From Pseudomonas sp. ANT_H12B (GTDB lineage Bacteria; Pseudomonadota; Gammaproteobacteria; Pseudomonadales; Pseudomonadaceae): a stretch of 64,000 bases of DNA. This document shows, piece by piece, positions 17,864 to 27,085 of the stretch. Under the pieces are notes generated by a model. The model did no database searches. It was not told the origin of the DNA and saw only the letters and a program-made list of their open reading frames with translations. The DNA lies in assembly GCF_008369325.1 (NCBI RefSeq), contig NZ_VOBI01000001.1:248001-312000 (forward strand), given 5' to 3'. The position numbers and the translations under genes are program-made. The stretch's first letter is position 1; every line of letters begins with the position of its first letter.

Positions 17864-18823
17864 ATGCGCCGCACCCTGCTTTCTTGCGCCCTGCTGCTTG
17901 CTGCCGGGCACGCCGTGGCCAGCACCGCTTGGGTCTCCAACGAAAAAGACAACAGCTTGAGCCTGATCGACCTGCAGACCCTGCAAGTCACCGACACCCT
18001 GCCCGTCGGCCAGCGCCCACGCGGTCTGCTGCTGTCCCACGACAACAAACTGCTGTACATCTGCGCCAGCGATTCGGACCGGGTCCAGGTGATGGACGTG
18101 GCCACGCGCAAGATCATCAAAGAGCTGCCTTCGGGCAAGGACCCCGAGCAATTCGCCCTGCATCCCAACAACCGCTGGCTGTACGTTTCCAACGAAGACG
18201 ATGCGCTGGTGACGGTGATCGACACCGAAACCTCCAAGGTGCTGAGCCAGATCAGTGTCGGTGTCGAACCCGAAGGCATGGCCGTCAGCCCCGACGGCAA
18301 ATGGGCGGTGAACACCAGCGAAACCACGAACATGCTGCACTGGATCGACACCAGCACCCAGACCCTGGCCGACAGCACCCTGGTGGATCAGCGGCCGCGC
18401 TTCGTCGAGTTCGCGCCGGATGGCTCCAAGCTCTGGGCCTCGGCGGAAATCGGCGGCACGGTGACGATTCTCGATGTCGCGACCCGCCAGACCCTCAAGA
18501 CCCTGACCTTCCAGATCAAAGGCGTGCACCCGGATAAAGTCCAGCCGGTGGGCATCAAGCTCAGCGCTGACGGCAAGTACGGTTTCGTCGCCCTCGGCCC
18601 GGCCAATCATGTGGCGGTGATCGATGCCAAGACCTTCGAAATTCTTGATTACCTGCTGGTCGGCCGGCGTGTCTGGCAGATGTCGTTTACCCCGGATCAG
18701 AAGCAATTACTGGCCACCAATGGTGTCAGCGGCGATGTGTCGGTGATCGATGTCGACAGTCTCAAGGTCACCAAGTCGATCAAGGTCGGACGCTATCCGT
18801 GGGGCGTGGTGGTGACGCCATGA
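17864..18823 (+). CDS. PQQ-catabolism beta-propeller protein
   Basis: The 319-residue periplasmic protein has a signal peptide (MRRTLLSCALLLAAGHAVAS) and repeated YVTN-type propeller blades, with the recurring pattern VIDxxTxKVxxxIxVGxxPxG (for example VIDTETSKVLSQISVGVEP). An AAAGGA site precedes the start. The stop overlaps the ATPase start (ATGA), tying it to the transporter. Propellers of this family accompany the PQQ-linked ABC transporter; a scaffold or binding role in the periplasm is likely. There is no haem motif and no Trp-docking PQQ site, so it is probably not itself a quinoprotein. Confidence 0.85.
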   Translation: MRRTLLSCALLLAAGHAVASTAWVSNEKDNSLSLIDLQTLQVTDTLPVGQRPRGLLLSHDNKLLYICASDSDRVQVMDVATRKIIKELPSGKDPEQFALHPNNRWLYVSNEDDALVTVIDTETSKVLSQISVGVEPEGMAVSPDGKWAVNTSETTNMLHWIDTSTQTLADSTLVDQRPRFVEFAPDGSKLWASAEIGGTVTILDVATRQTLKTLTFQIKGVHPDKVQPVGIKLSADGKYGFVALGPANHVAVIDAKTFEILDYLLVGRRVWQMSFTPDQKQLLATNGVSGDVSVIDVDSLKVTKSIKVGRYPWGVVVTP

Positions 18824-19551
18824 AAGCACTGGAAGTCAGCGAGCTGAGTTTCGCCTATGGTGCGAAAGAGGCGTTGCGCCAGGTGAATTTCAGCTTGGCG
18901 CCCGGCCGTTTTGCGGCGCTGCTTGGGCCGAACGGCGCGGGCAAATCCACGCTGATTGCCCTGCTCACTCGGCTCTACGATTTACAGCGCGGTGACATTC
19001 GGGTCGGCGGCTGTTCGCTGCGCAACGCAGCGCGCCCGGCGCTTAAGCAATTGGGTGTGGTGTTTCAGCAAAGCACGCTGGACCTGGACCTCAGCGTCGA
19101 GCAAAACCTGCGGTATCACGCCGCGCTGCATGGGATGTCGCGGCGTCAGACCGGTCTTCGGGTCGACGCCGAACTGGCTCGTCAGGCCTTGACCGAACGC
19201 CGTCGCGAGCGGGTTCGCGAACTCAATGGCGGCCATCGTCGTCGGGTGGAAATCGCCCGCGCCTTGCTGCATGAGCCGCGCCTGCTGTTGCTCGACGAGG
19301 CCAGCGTCGGCCTCGATCCGGCCAGCCGTCTTGCACTCAATCAACACATTCGCAGTTTGTGCCGCGAGCAAGGCATCAGCGTGCTGTGGACCACTCACTT
19401 ACTCGATGAAGTACAGCCGAGCGACGACTTGTTGATCCTTCATCAGGGCCGGTTGGTCGCCAGCGGACAGGCCGACGCCCTGAGCCTGGAGCACGGCGGC
19501 GATCTCGGTTCGGCCTTCGCTCGCCTGACCACCTCTGGAGTCGCCCGATGA
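18820..19551 (+). CDS. ABC transporter ATP-binding protein (PQQ-catabolism type)
   Basis: The 243-residue nucleotide-binding subunit carries a Walker A motif LGPNGAGKST (about residue 37), a signature region RELNGGHRRRVEIARALLHEP, a Walker B LLLLDEASVGLDP, and a switch His in WTTHLLDE. The canonical LSGGQ is changed to LNGGH. The start was placed at the ATG that overlaps the propeller stop. It resembles ATPases of ABC-2-type exporters, and the permease follows with a 4-base overlap. The ATPase powers transport linked to alcohol oxidation; direction and cargo are unknown. Confidence 0.92.
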   Translation: MKALEVSELSFAYGAKEALRQVNFSLAPGRFAALLGPNGAGKSTLIALLTRLYDLQRGDIRVGGCSLRNAARPALKQLGVVFQQSTLDLDLSVEQNLRYHAALHGMSRRQTGLRVDAELARQALTERRRERVRELNGGHRRRVEIARALLHEPRLLLLDEASVGLDPASRLALNQHIRSLCREQGISVLWTTHLLDEVQPSDDLLILHQGRLVASGQADALSLEHGGDLGSAFARLTTSGVAR

Positions 19552-20339
19552 ATGCCTACTGGCAATGTTTCAGCGGCATCGTGCTGCGTGAATGGCTGCG
19601 TTTTGTGTTGCAGCGCACGCGGTTTCTCAGCGCTTTGGTCCGGCCGTTGCTGTGGTTGCTGGTGTTTGCGGCAGGTTTTCGCGCCGCGCTCGGGATCGCG
19701 ATCATCGAGCCCTACGACACCTACATTCCCTACGAGGTCTACATCATTCCCGGCCTGGCCTGCATGATCCTGCTGTTCAACGGCATGCAAGGTTCGCTGT
19801 CGATGGTCTACGACCGGGAGATGGGCAGCATGCGCGTGCTGCTGACCAGCCCCCTGCCCCGGACTTTTCTGCTGTGCAGCAAACTGTTGGCCACCTCACT
19901 GATTTCGTTGTTGCAGGTGTATGCCTTCCTGGCGATTGCCTGGGTGTACGGCGTGCAGCCCCCGGCCATGGGTCTGTTGATTGCCTTGCCGGCGTTGCTG
20001 CTGGTGGCGTTGATGCTCAGCGCGTTGGGCCTGTTGCTGTCAAATGCGATCCGCCAACTGGAGAACTTTGCCGGGGTGATGAATTTCGTGATCTTCCCGC
20101 TTTTTTTCCTCTCGTCGGCGCTGTATCCGCTGTGGAAGATGCGCGAGTCCAGTGAGTGGTTGTACTGGTTGTGCGCTTTGAACCCATTCAGTCATGCGGT
20201 GGAGCTGGTGCGGTTTGCGTTGTATGAGCGTTTCAATCCGCTGGCGCTGGTGGTGTGTTTGGGGCTGACACTGGCGTTCGCTCTGCTCGCCGTACTCACC
20301 TTCAACCCACAACACGCCGCCCTGCGCAAATCCAACTGA
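19548..20339 (+). CDS. ABC-2 type permease (PedC-like)
   Basis: The 263-residue membrane protein has six hydrophobic segments and the ABC-2 signature (MQGSLSMVYDREMGSMRVLLTSPLPRTFLL near residues 80-110). ABC-2 permeases usually work in export. It overlaps the ATPase gene by 4 bases and ends the operon. In Pseudomonas phenylethanol degradation the corresponding gene set has been described as a ped ABC transporter for the alcohol or its products (family knowledge). Pairing an export-type permease with a type-I binding protein is unusual and leaves the direction of transport open. Confidence 0.9.
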   Translation: MNAYWQCFSGIVLREWLRFVLQRTRFLSALVRPLLWLLVFAAGFRAALGIAIIEPYDTYIPYEVYIIPGLACMILLFNGMQGSLSMVYDREMGSMRVLLTSPLPRTFLLCSKLLATSLISLLQVYAFLAIAWVYGVQPPAMGLLIALPALLLVALMLSALGLLLSNAIRQLENFAGVMNFVIFPLFFLSSALYPLWKMRESSEWLYWLCALNPFSHAVELVRFALYERFNPLALVVCLGLTLAFALLAVLTFNPQHAALRKSN

Positions 20340-20369
20340 CCACAGGGATTGTGTTGAACAGGCTGAAAT

Positions 20370-20391
20370 TACTACTTTAGTACTGCTTTAC
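20370..20391 (+). promoter_or_regulatory. Candidate ErbR-type site upstream of CXXXCW gene
   Basis: This is the second copy of the 22-base element found at 16549-16570, 73 bases before the ATG of the rhodanese-like gene. The central TACTTTAGTA keeps the TAC/GTA arms. Confidence 0.6.
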
Positions 20392-20463
20392 CTGTCTATC
20401 GTCGCATTCCCAACGCATCAAGACTGGCATGTAATGGGTTCATAATTATAAGGATTGAACCCC

Positions 20464-21021
20464 ATGCCGCGTGCCCGACATCGTCTGCTGCGCCCTTCTC
20501 TCGCTGCGCTATCGCTGAGCCTGTTAGCGGGCCTCGCGCAGGCCGAAACACCGCTGTTCTCCGCCGACGGCTATCGCATCGGCCTTTATCGCAGCCCGAC
20601 CCCAAATCAAGTACAGGGCGCAGGCATCATCGATACCGCGGCCCTGCAAACCCTGCTGACCCAGACACCCCGTCCGGTGCTGATCGACGTCTACCGCCGC
20701 CAGTGGTTGCAAGGACGTTTCATCGAGGACCAGCCCCACGAAAACCTTCCCGGCAGCCATTGGCTGGCCAATACCGGCGATGGTGACCTGACAGCCGACT
20801 GGCAGGCCTATTTTGCGCGTAACCTGAACACTTTGACCGCAGGCGATCACGCACAACCGCTGGTCTTCTATTGCCGTTCCGATTGTTGGCTGAGCTGGAA
20901 TGCGGTGAAACGCGCCGCCGCCATGGGCTATAAGTCAGTGTATTGGTATCGCGATGGCCTGGATGCCTGGCAAGCGGCGAACCTGCCCGTTGTGCCGGCC
21001 CGACCCGAGCCCTTCCCCTGA
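20464..21021 (+). CDS. PQQ-catabolism rhodanese-like CXXXCW protein
   Basis: The 185-residue exported protein has a signal peptide ending LAGLAQAET and a rhodanese-like fold. The active-site loop reads YCRSDCWLSWN, giving the CxxxCW motif that defines this PQQ-linked family; the first Cys stands where rhodanese carries persulfide. An AAGGA site precedes the ATG. The two Cys could form a redox pair that serves quinoprotein or cytochrome maturation, or handle sulfur with the SoxYZ-like carrier, but the function is unproven. It has its own promoter element and is followed by erbR after 56 bases. Confidence 0.87.
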   Translation: MPRARHRLLRPSLAALSLSLLAGLAQAETPLFSADGYRIGLYRSPTPNQVQGAGIIDTAALQTLLTQTPRPVLIDVYRRQWLQGRFIEDQPHENLPGSHWLANTGDGDLTADWQAYFARNLNTLTAGDHAQPLVFYCRSDCWLSWNAVKRAAAMGYKSVYWYRDGLDAWQAANLPVVPARPEPFP

Positions 21022-21077
21022 CACGAGCGCTTGCCTGCTGTTGCCACACCATAATGAAAATAATGAGGTGAAAGGCT

Positions 21078-21743
21078 ATGTACAAAATTCTGATTGCCGA
21101 CGATCACCCGCTGTTTCGCGAAGCCATTCATAACGTCATCAGCGATGGTTTTCCGGGCAGCGAGGTGATGGAAACCGCCGATCTCGACAGCGCCCTGGCG
21201 CTAACCCAGGATCACGACGACCTGGATCTGATCCTGCTCGACCTGAACATGCCGGGTATGCACGGCCTCAACGGCCTGATCAACCTGCGCAACGAAGCAC
21301 CGACCATTCCGGTGGTGATCGTCTCGGCCGAGCAGGACAAACAGATCGTGCTGCAGGCCATCACCTACGGCGCGGTGGGCTTCATCACCAAATCCTCGCC
21401 ACGGATGCAGATGACCGAAGCCATCCAGCAAATTCTCAACGGTAACGTCTACTTGCCACCGGACATCATTCGCACGCAAAAACCCGGCACCCACCGCCGC
21501 ATGAACGACAACCCGAGCTTCCCGCCCGAGCTGCTCCAGGCCCTGACCCGCAAGCAATTGCTGGTGCTGGAGCGCATGACCAAAGGCGAGTCGAACAAGC
21601 AGATTGCTTACACCCTGGAAATCGCCGAAACCACGGTCAAGGCCCACGTTTCGGCGATCCTGCGCAAACTCAACGTGCACAACCGGGTGCAGGCGATCCT
21701 GAGTGCCGGGGATATTGATTTCGGGTCTTATCTGCGGCGCTGA
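21078..21743 (+). CDS. erbR: LuxR/NarL response regulator ErbR (AgmR)
   Basis: The 221-residue regulator has an N-terminal receiver (DDHPLF acidic pair, phospho-Asp in [10 protein letters not shown] near residue 56, Lys in ITKSS near 104) and a C-terminal NarL-type helix-turn-helix ([40 protein letters not shown]). In P. aeruginosa ErbR (AgmR) is required for expression of PQQ synthesis and ethanol oxidation genes, and its neighbours there match those here. Candidate binding sites of the NarL heptamer type stand before several genes in this island. The hybrid kinase encoded convergently downstream is a likely partner. Confidence 0.92.
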   Translation: MYKILIADDHPLFREAIHNVISDGFPGSEVMETADLDSALALTQDHDDLDLILLDLNMPGMHGLNGLINLRNEAPTIPVVIVSAEQDKQIVLQAITYGAVGFITKSSPRMQMTEAIQQILNGNVYLPPDIIRTQKPGTHRRMNDNPSFPPELLQALTRKQLLVLERMTKGESNKQIAYTLEIAETTVKAHVSAILRKLNVHNRVQAILSAGDIDFGSYLRR

Positions 21744-21803
21744 GATCGGGGCAACTACTAGACCGAGTCGCCCGCGATGGGGGCATTGAACACACCGCGA
21801 GTC

Positions 21804-24437
21804 TCAGGGCCTGCCGAGTAGGTGACTCATCGCCGTCTTGAGTTTCATTGGCCGCACCGGCTTATGCATCAAGGTATGGCCCAGTTCGCGAATCTGCAAT
21901 TTCAGCTCATTGCTGTAGTTGGCAGTAATCATCATCGCCGGAATAGCCGAGCCGCGACGGGCGTTGATGCGGGCCACGGCGTCGACGCCATTCTGATCGT
22001 CATCCAGGTGATAGTCAGCGATCAACAGATCCGCCTCTTCGTGGTAGTTGTCCACCTGCCGCGCCAGATCCTGCTCCGACAATGCCGTGATCACCCGACA
22101 CCCCCACCCTTCAAGCAACGTGCGCATACCGGCACAAATGGCCGCGTCATTATCCAGCACCCACACCCGCGCCCCGCGCAGACGCTCGAGCATCGGCTCA
22201 CTCATCAACAGGCTCGGCAGCGCCTTCGGTGCGGTCGCACTCAACGGCACTTCAACGGAGAACATCGATCCCTTGCCCGGCCACGAACGCACATGTATCC
22301 GGTGACCGAGAATCCCGGCGATTTTTTCCACGATCGCCAAACCCAGACCCAACCCGCGATCCTGATCCGGACGCTGTACATCACCGCGTTTGAACTCCTG
22401 AAAAATCTCTTCCAGACGGTTTTCCGCAATGCCCATGCCGCTGTCCCACACCTCGATCGACAGCCGTTGGTGATGGCGCCGGCAACCGAGTACCACGCGA
22501 CCGCTGTAGGTGTAGCGAATGGCGTTGCTCAATAGATTCCGCAGGATTCGCGCCAGCAATTGAATGTCGCTGCGCACCAGCGCCGAACACGGGATGAAAT
22601 GCAGTTCCAGCCCTTCACTGCGAGCCACCTGGGTGTACTCGGCAGCCAGGTTTTCCAGCAATTCGCTCAGGGCAAACGGCGCAATGTCGGCCTTGATTAC
22701 CCCGGCATCGAGTTTGGAAATGTCCACCAGCGTGCCCAACAGATTCTCCACGTCTTCCAGCGAATTGCTGACATTGCGCACCAAAATCGCATTGGCCACC
22801 GGTTCACACCGCTCCAGTAAAGCACTGGTAAATAGCCGCGCAGCATTGAGCGGTTGCAGCAAGTCATGGCTCACGGCAGCGAGAAACTTGGTCTTCGACA
22901 AGTTGGCCTGCTCGGCCTCGAGTTTGGCCTCGCGCAAGCGGGATTCCGCCCGCCGACGCTCGTCGATCTCGCGCAGCAACTGGTCATTGAGCGTGGTCAG
23001 TTCTGCGGTCCGTTCGCGCACCCGCAACTCTAGGTTCTGATAGGCCTGGTGCAGCGCTTCGGCGGTGCGGCGGCGCTCGGTGATGTCGCGGATCAGCACG
23101 AAGATCCCCACCACTTCCCCGGTGGCCAGGCGATTGGGTACGTAGGAGCGCAGCATGTAGCGCTCCTGGTTGTTGATGTTGGTTTCAGCGACCTCGAACG
23201 TCACGCTCTCACCAGCCAAAGCCCGCGTCACATAGGCTTCCAGGCGCTGGTAATGCTGCTCGCTGTGCACTTCCCGCAAGCTCTGCCCGAGCATTACGCC
23301 CCGTGGCCAGCAATACCATTCTTCGTACACCTTGTTGGTGAACTCGTAGACCAGATCGGCATTCAGGTAGGCAATCAACGCCGGCACATGGTCGGTGATC
23401 AGGCGAATCCAGCGCTCGCTTTCGCTTAGCGCTTCGGCGTGTTGGTAGCGTTCGGTGATGTCGGTGAAGGTGTTGACGAAACCGCCGGTGGGCAGCGGAT
23501 GGGTGCGGATTTCCAGCACTCGGCCATCGTAGAGGCGCTGCTCGCATTCCAGCACGTGCCGCCCGTTCAGATCCCGACTGGCCGGGGTCAGCAGATTCAA
23601 CTCACTGTCGCCGATTACTTCGGCAAACAGACGATGGGCCGCCACCGGGGCCAGGCCGCTGAGTTCGAGGAAACGCCGGTTCCACAACTCCAGAATGCCC
23701 TCTGCGTTGACCATCGCCACGCCTTGGGACAGGTTGTCGACCGCCCGTTGCAACAAATGGGATTTCTGCGCCACCGCCTGCTCACGGCGCACGGTTTCGC
23801 TGAGTTTGACGTCGGTAATGTCGGTGAACAGGATCACCCGCCCACCTTCTTGGGTGGGTCGTTCGCTGACTTGCAACCAGCGGCCGTCCTGCAGGCGATA
23901 GAGCAGGTTTTCGTCGGCATGCCCGCGCGGCTCTTCAGTGAACAGCCCGGTGGAGGACATCAGTCGCTTGACCTCGGCCAGGCGCATGCCGGCGTTGATC
24001 CGCACCCGGCTGTTGCCCCAGAACGCCTTGAAACGGCTGTTGAACAGCACGATCCGTTGGTCGGCATCGAACAGCACGAACGCATCGGAAATGCTCTCGA
24101 TGGCATCGATCAAATGCTGATGCGCGGTTTCCGCGCGCAACCGTGCCTCGCTGAGCAAGTGATTGCCCGACTTGAGTTCAGCCATGGCCTGGTTCAAGGC
24201 ATCGGTGCGCTCACGCACCTGCTCGGCCAGCACCACTGAATGCTGGAACGCCGCGTACGGATCATTGCCGCGAGTGATGCCGGACTCGATCCGCTCGATC
24301 AACGCGCCGTTGATGCGCTGCAGTTTGTGGTTGTCGCGCTGCAGGCTGGCGATCTGCGCCTGAAGCTCAGCGATGTCCAGGGGACCGGCCTCGGGCAATG
24401 GCAACCCCGGTAAAGGTCTGGTTGATGTGCATGCCAT
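21804..24437 (-). CDS. Three-PAS hybrid histidine kinase (ErcS'-like)
   Basis: The 877-residue soluble hybrid kinase contains a coiled-coil N-terminus, three PAS domains (about 110-220, 235-340 and 355-470), another coiled coil, and the H-box LAAVSHDLLQPLNAARLF. An ATPase domain (DSGMGIAENR, GLGLGLAI) and a C-terminal receiver with Asp in LIADYHLDD complete it. A GGAG site supports the chosen ATG; another ATG lies five codons upstream. Its first 71 bases overlap the 3' end of the FIST gene, implying coupled translation. The pair FIST plus ErcS' beside ErbR is the same as in P. aeruginosa (PA1975-PA1978), so it probably feeds the ErbR cascade. It closely resembles ErcS in the kinase core. Confidence 0.88.
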   Translation of the reverse strand: MACTSTRPLPGLPLPEAGPLDIAELQAQIASLQRDNHKLQRINGALIERIESGITRGNDPYAAFQHSVVLAEQVRERTDALNQAMAELKSGNHLLSEARLRAETAHQHLIDAIESISDAFVLFDADQRIVLFNSRFKAFWGNSRVRINAGMRLAEVKRLMSSTGLFTEEPRGHADENLLYRLQDGRWLQVSERPTQEGGRVILFTDITDVKLSETVRREQAVAQKSHLLQRAVDNLSQGVAMVNAEGILELWNRRFLELSGLAPVAAHRLFAEVIGDSELNLLTPASRDLNGRHVLECEQRLYDGRVLEIRTHPLPTGGFVNTFTDITERYQHAEALSESERWIRLITDHVPALIAYLNADLVYEFTNKVYEEWYCWPRGVMLGQSLREVHSEQHYQRLEAYVTRALAGESVTFEVAETNINNQERYMLRSYVPNRLATGEVVGIFVLIRDITERRRTAEALHQAYQNLELRVRERTAELTTLNDQLLREIDERRRAESRLREAKLEAEQANLSKTKFLAAVSHDLLQPLNAARLFTSALLERCEPVANAILVRNVSNSLEDVENLLGTLVDISKLDAGVIKADIAPFALSELLENLAAEYTQVARSEGLELHFIPCSALVRSDIQLLARILRNLLSNAIRYTYSGRVVLGCRRHHQRLSIEVWDSGMGIAENRLEEIFQEFKRGDVQRPDQDRGLGLGLAIVEKIAGILGHRIHVRSWPGKGSMFSVEVPLSATAPKALPSLLMSEPMLERLRGARVWVLDNDAAICAGMRTLLEGWGCRVITALSEQDLARQVDNYHEEADLLIADYHLDDDQNGVDAVARINARRGSAIPAMMITANYSNELKLQIRELGHTLMHKPVRPMKLKTAMSHLLGRP

Positions 24438-25530
24438 TGAACTGTTCTCCATAGGTGTTGAAACCCATCACCCGTTGGTCACGCAAAAACGTTCCGATCT
24501 GCTCCAGACTGCCGCCGTCTTCGAGTTCCAGACGCCTGAGAAAGCAGTCGCAGCCAATGGTCAGCAACAGGTCGCCGAGGCGCTCCTGTAACCCTTCGAA
24601 CAGGCTTTGCAGATTCGGCAGCATCGGGCCTGGCGTCATGACGGTGAGGACGATGCCGTTTTCCACCGCGCAGTAGAAACTCAGGCTCAGGTCCGGATGA
24701 ACCTGCTGGATGGCGCGCACGTAATATTGATCGTTGATCCGAACCGCCAAGGGATGCGCGGCGAAGATCCGATGATCGAGCTCGGCCACCGGCACACCGA
24801 TGTGCCGGGCGTACTCCTCGGCGGCCGGCTCGGCATTGAGTTCAAAGACCCGGCGCGAGGCGCTGTCGGCGCCGGTGACCACCAGTTTTTCCGCCCTCGG
24901 CAAGATGTGGTGAGTGGTGAAGACTTCGAAGTCGAGCCAGGTGTTGACCAGCACCACTACGGCCGCGCCGCTGTAGAACTCGCCATTGAAATAGACGTGG
25001 GTGTGGGTCAGGTAATTGTCGTCGCCGGCCGAACCGCCGAAATGCGGAATATCGCCCAACGCCGCGCTCAGGGCTGCGAGGACCATTTCTTCACGGCTGG
25101 ACAACCCATCGAGCAGGGTCAGGGCAAAGCTGTTGCCCTTGATCGGCGCCAACGTGTTGCTGCGACAGCCACTGACCAGGCGCTCGACCATTTGCTGGGC
25201 GTCGATCAGGCTGAAGCGTTCCATCTCGCAGATCAGCTCGGCGTCGATGGAAAAATGCCGATGGTCGAAACCCACCGCCGTCACACAGTTGCGGCCGTAG
25301 CCCAGTGGCGTGATCTCCCCGGCGCTGGTGCAGCCCACCAGGCGAATGCCGCCGAAGCTTTGTTGCAAGGCCTGGCCCAGCGCCTGCAAGTCGTACTCGG
25401 CGGAACAGAAGAACAGCACGAAGCCCAAGTGCGGATGCAACAGTTGTCGCGCCAGCTCCTGGGCCACCTGTTGGGCATCGGTGGCCTGGGACATTGCACT
25501 GACCACACCTTCACTCTGGACCTGCTGCAT
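24367..25530 (-). CDS. FIST domain sensor protein
   Basis: The 387-residue protein consists of FIST_N (about 30-220) and FIST_C (about 225-370) domains, a ligand-sensing module found with signal-transduction proteins. Visible features are GFVLFFCSAEYD, VGCTSAGEITP and the C-terminal FYCAVENGIVLTVM. The start follows a GGGAGG site; a 20-codon extension upstream is rejected. No membrane segment is seen, so it is cytoplasmic. It overlaps the hybrid kinase gene by 71 bases, and a partner role, presenting a small-molecule signal to the kinase, is the natural reading. The ligand is unknown. Confidence 0.88.
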   Translation of the reverse strand: MQQVQSEGVVSAMSQATDAQQVAQELARQLLHPHLGFVLFFCSAEYDLQALGQALQQSFGGIRLVGCTSAGEITPLGYGRNCVTAVGFDHRHFSIDAELICEMERFSLIDAQQMVERLVSGCRSNTLAPIKGNSFALTLLDGLSSREEMVLAALSAALGDIPHFGGSAGDDNYLTHTHVYFNGEFYSGAAVVVLVNTWLDFEVFTTHHILPRAEKLVVTGADSASRRVFELNAEPAAEEYARHIGVPVAELDHRIFAAHPLAVRINDQYYVRAIQQVHPDLSLSFYCAVENGIVLTVMTPGPMLPNLQSLFEGLQERLGDLLLTIGCDCFLRRLELEDGGSLEQIGTFLRDQRVMGFNTYGEQFNGMHINQTFTGVAIARGRSPGHR

Positions 25531-25595
25531 CGTCGCCTCCCGCAGGTGCGCATGTATGAGGTTGGAGTGTACGAAGCCTGCGGGCCGCAACGTAT

Positions 25596-25609
25596 GCTAC
25601 TTGGGTAGC
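25596..25609 (-). promoter_or_regulatory. Candidate ErbR-type palindrome upstream of FIST gene
   Basis: GCTACTTGGGTAGC has facing GCTAC/GTAGC arms and a core (TACTTGGGTA) close to the TACCTTGGTA of the ABC operon site. It lies about 66 bases before the FIST start. Confidence 0.45.
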
Positions 25610-25691
25610 GGGTAGCCGCTTCGATGGGATGAGAGCGGTGTCGTAAACACCACTCGCTCCTACAGGGGTTTGCGTTGCCCTAAGCTGAGGC

Positions 25692-26876
25692 TTACCAGGT
25701 CAGCACCGCCCCCACCGCAAAGGTGTCGGTGTCTTCGTTCTGGTCGCTGGTATCGTGACCGTTGATTGCGAACTGGTTGTACTCGGCTACCAGCTTGAGG
25801 TTGTCGTTGACGTCATGAAACAACGCAATGCCGCGGGTTTCGTAATCTGCGCCGCTGCCGACTGCGCCATTGCCGTCATCGTTGGTTTTGCCGTACGACA
25901 AGGCCAGACGGTTTTTGCCCAGTTTGTAGGAGCCTTGCAGCAAATAGCCATCACTGTCGACGTTGCGCAATGTGGGTTCGCCGGCATTGTTGGTGAAGAA
26001 CGGGTTGATGCCTTTGGCCTGGAAGCCGGAACCGGTCAGCGACAACCCACCCATCTTCGCCTGCACGCCGTAGCCGACGCCTTTGGAGGTGACAGACTGG
26101 ACGGTGGAATCGGTGTTATCCGAGGTCTGGTAACTGCCGTTGACCCAGCTGTAAATCTTCGCCCCGGCGACGTCGAACTGGTAGGTGATCTCGCTTTCGG
26201 TGCGCGGATTTTCCTGATAAGCCTTGCCCGTCGGGCTGCTGTCGTTGGTGTCCACCGGGTCCATGATCCCCACCGCCACCCGCAAGCCTTCCATCACCGG
26301 CGTGCGATAGGTAATTTGCGAGGTCGGGAACGGATACGGATAACCCGTGCCAATGTTGCCGAACGACACCCCGCCGCCATCCACCAGCCCCAGGGTATCG
26401 CTGACCTGGCCGTAACCGGCGAGCAATTCATCCAGCAAAATGTTGGAACGGGCGAACAGGCCAAAGTCCTTGCCGATCAGCACTTCGCCCCACTCAGGGT
26501 TGGCCACCGTGCCGTAGAACTGCCGCACGTCGATGGCGGTGTCGGTGCCGTTGGTTTCGCTGTCGTTGATGGTCACCCAGAACGAGGCACGGGCGCCGAG
26601 CTTGAGGTCATCGATTTGCTTGCCCATGTTGAAGCCCAGGTAGTTGGGTAGAAAACCCATCTTCACGCGCGCCTGTTTGCGGTCGAACTGGTCGCCGGCA
26701 CGGTCCACATCGCTGTTCACATAGAAGGCGTTGATGTAGCCGTCGGTGGAAAACGTGGTCTGGTCCTTGTCGTACAGCATGATCTCGGCCTCGGCCATCG
26801 AGCTCAAACCGAGGGTCGACAGGCTGGCGATGAAGGCAGGCAAGAAACGATGCTTGATGTTCTTATTGTTGTGCAT
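25692..26876 (-). CDS. Outer membrane porin
   Basis: The 394-residue protein is a Gram-negative trimeric-type porin. A signal peptide ends at SSMAEAE (about residue 30). Alternating beta-strand patterns run throughout, and the C-terminus is a final strand ending VGAVLTW with the aromatic terminal residue needed for outer membrane assembly. The start with a GGAG site is used; a longer frame upstream (46 codons) is rejected. It lies beyond the FIST gene on the same strand, at the edge of the alcohol-oxidation island, so uptake of alcohols or related compounds is possible but only inferred. Confidence 0.87.
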   Translation of the reverse strand: MHNNKNIKHRFLPAFIASLSTLGLSSMAEAEIMLYDKDQTTFSTDGYINAFYVNSDVDRAGDQFDRKQARVKMGFLPNYLGFNMGKQIDDLKLGARASFWVTINDSETNGTDTAIDVRQFYGTVANPEWGEVLIGKDFGLFARSNILLDELLAGYGQVSDTLGLVDGGGVSFGNIGTGYPYPFPTSQITYRTPVMEGLRVAVGIMDPVDTNDSSPTGKAYQENPRTESEITYQFDVAGAKIYSWVNGSYQTSDNTDSTVQSVTSKGVGYGVQAKMGGLSLTGSGFQAKGINPFFTNNAGEPTLRNVDSDGYLLQGSYKLGKNRLALSYGKTNDDGNGAVGSGADYETRGIALFHDVNDNLKLVAEYNQFAINGHDTSDQNEDTDTFAVGAVLTW

Positions 26877-27085
26877 GACGCGCTCCGCAGCGGGGGACTG
26901 GATGTCGGAGGCGATTATCGAAAGCTGACCGGCGGCGTCATACGCTGCCTTGGAGGCGGTTTTCAGGTGCTTTGGATTGGTCGGTAGCGCGCGGCAAGTT
27001 CGGTGTAAGACCACGTGTCGGCACGGCCCGGAACTTAGGGTGTACGCCGATGGAACACACTGGCGTCCACAGGGACAAGTGCCGC

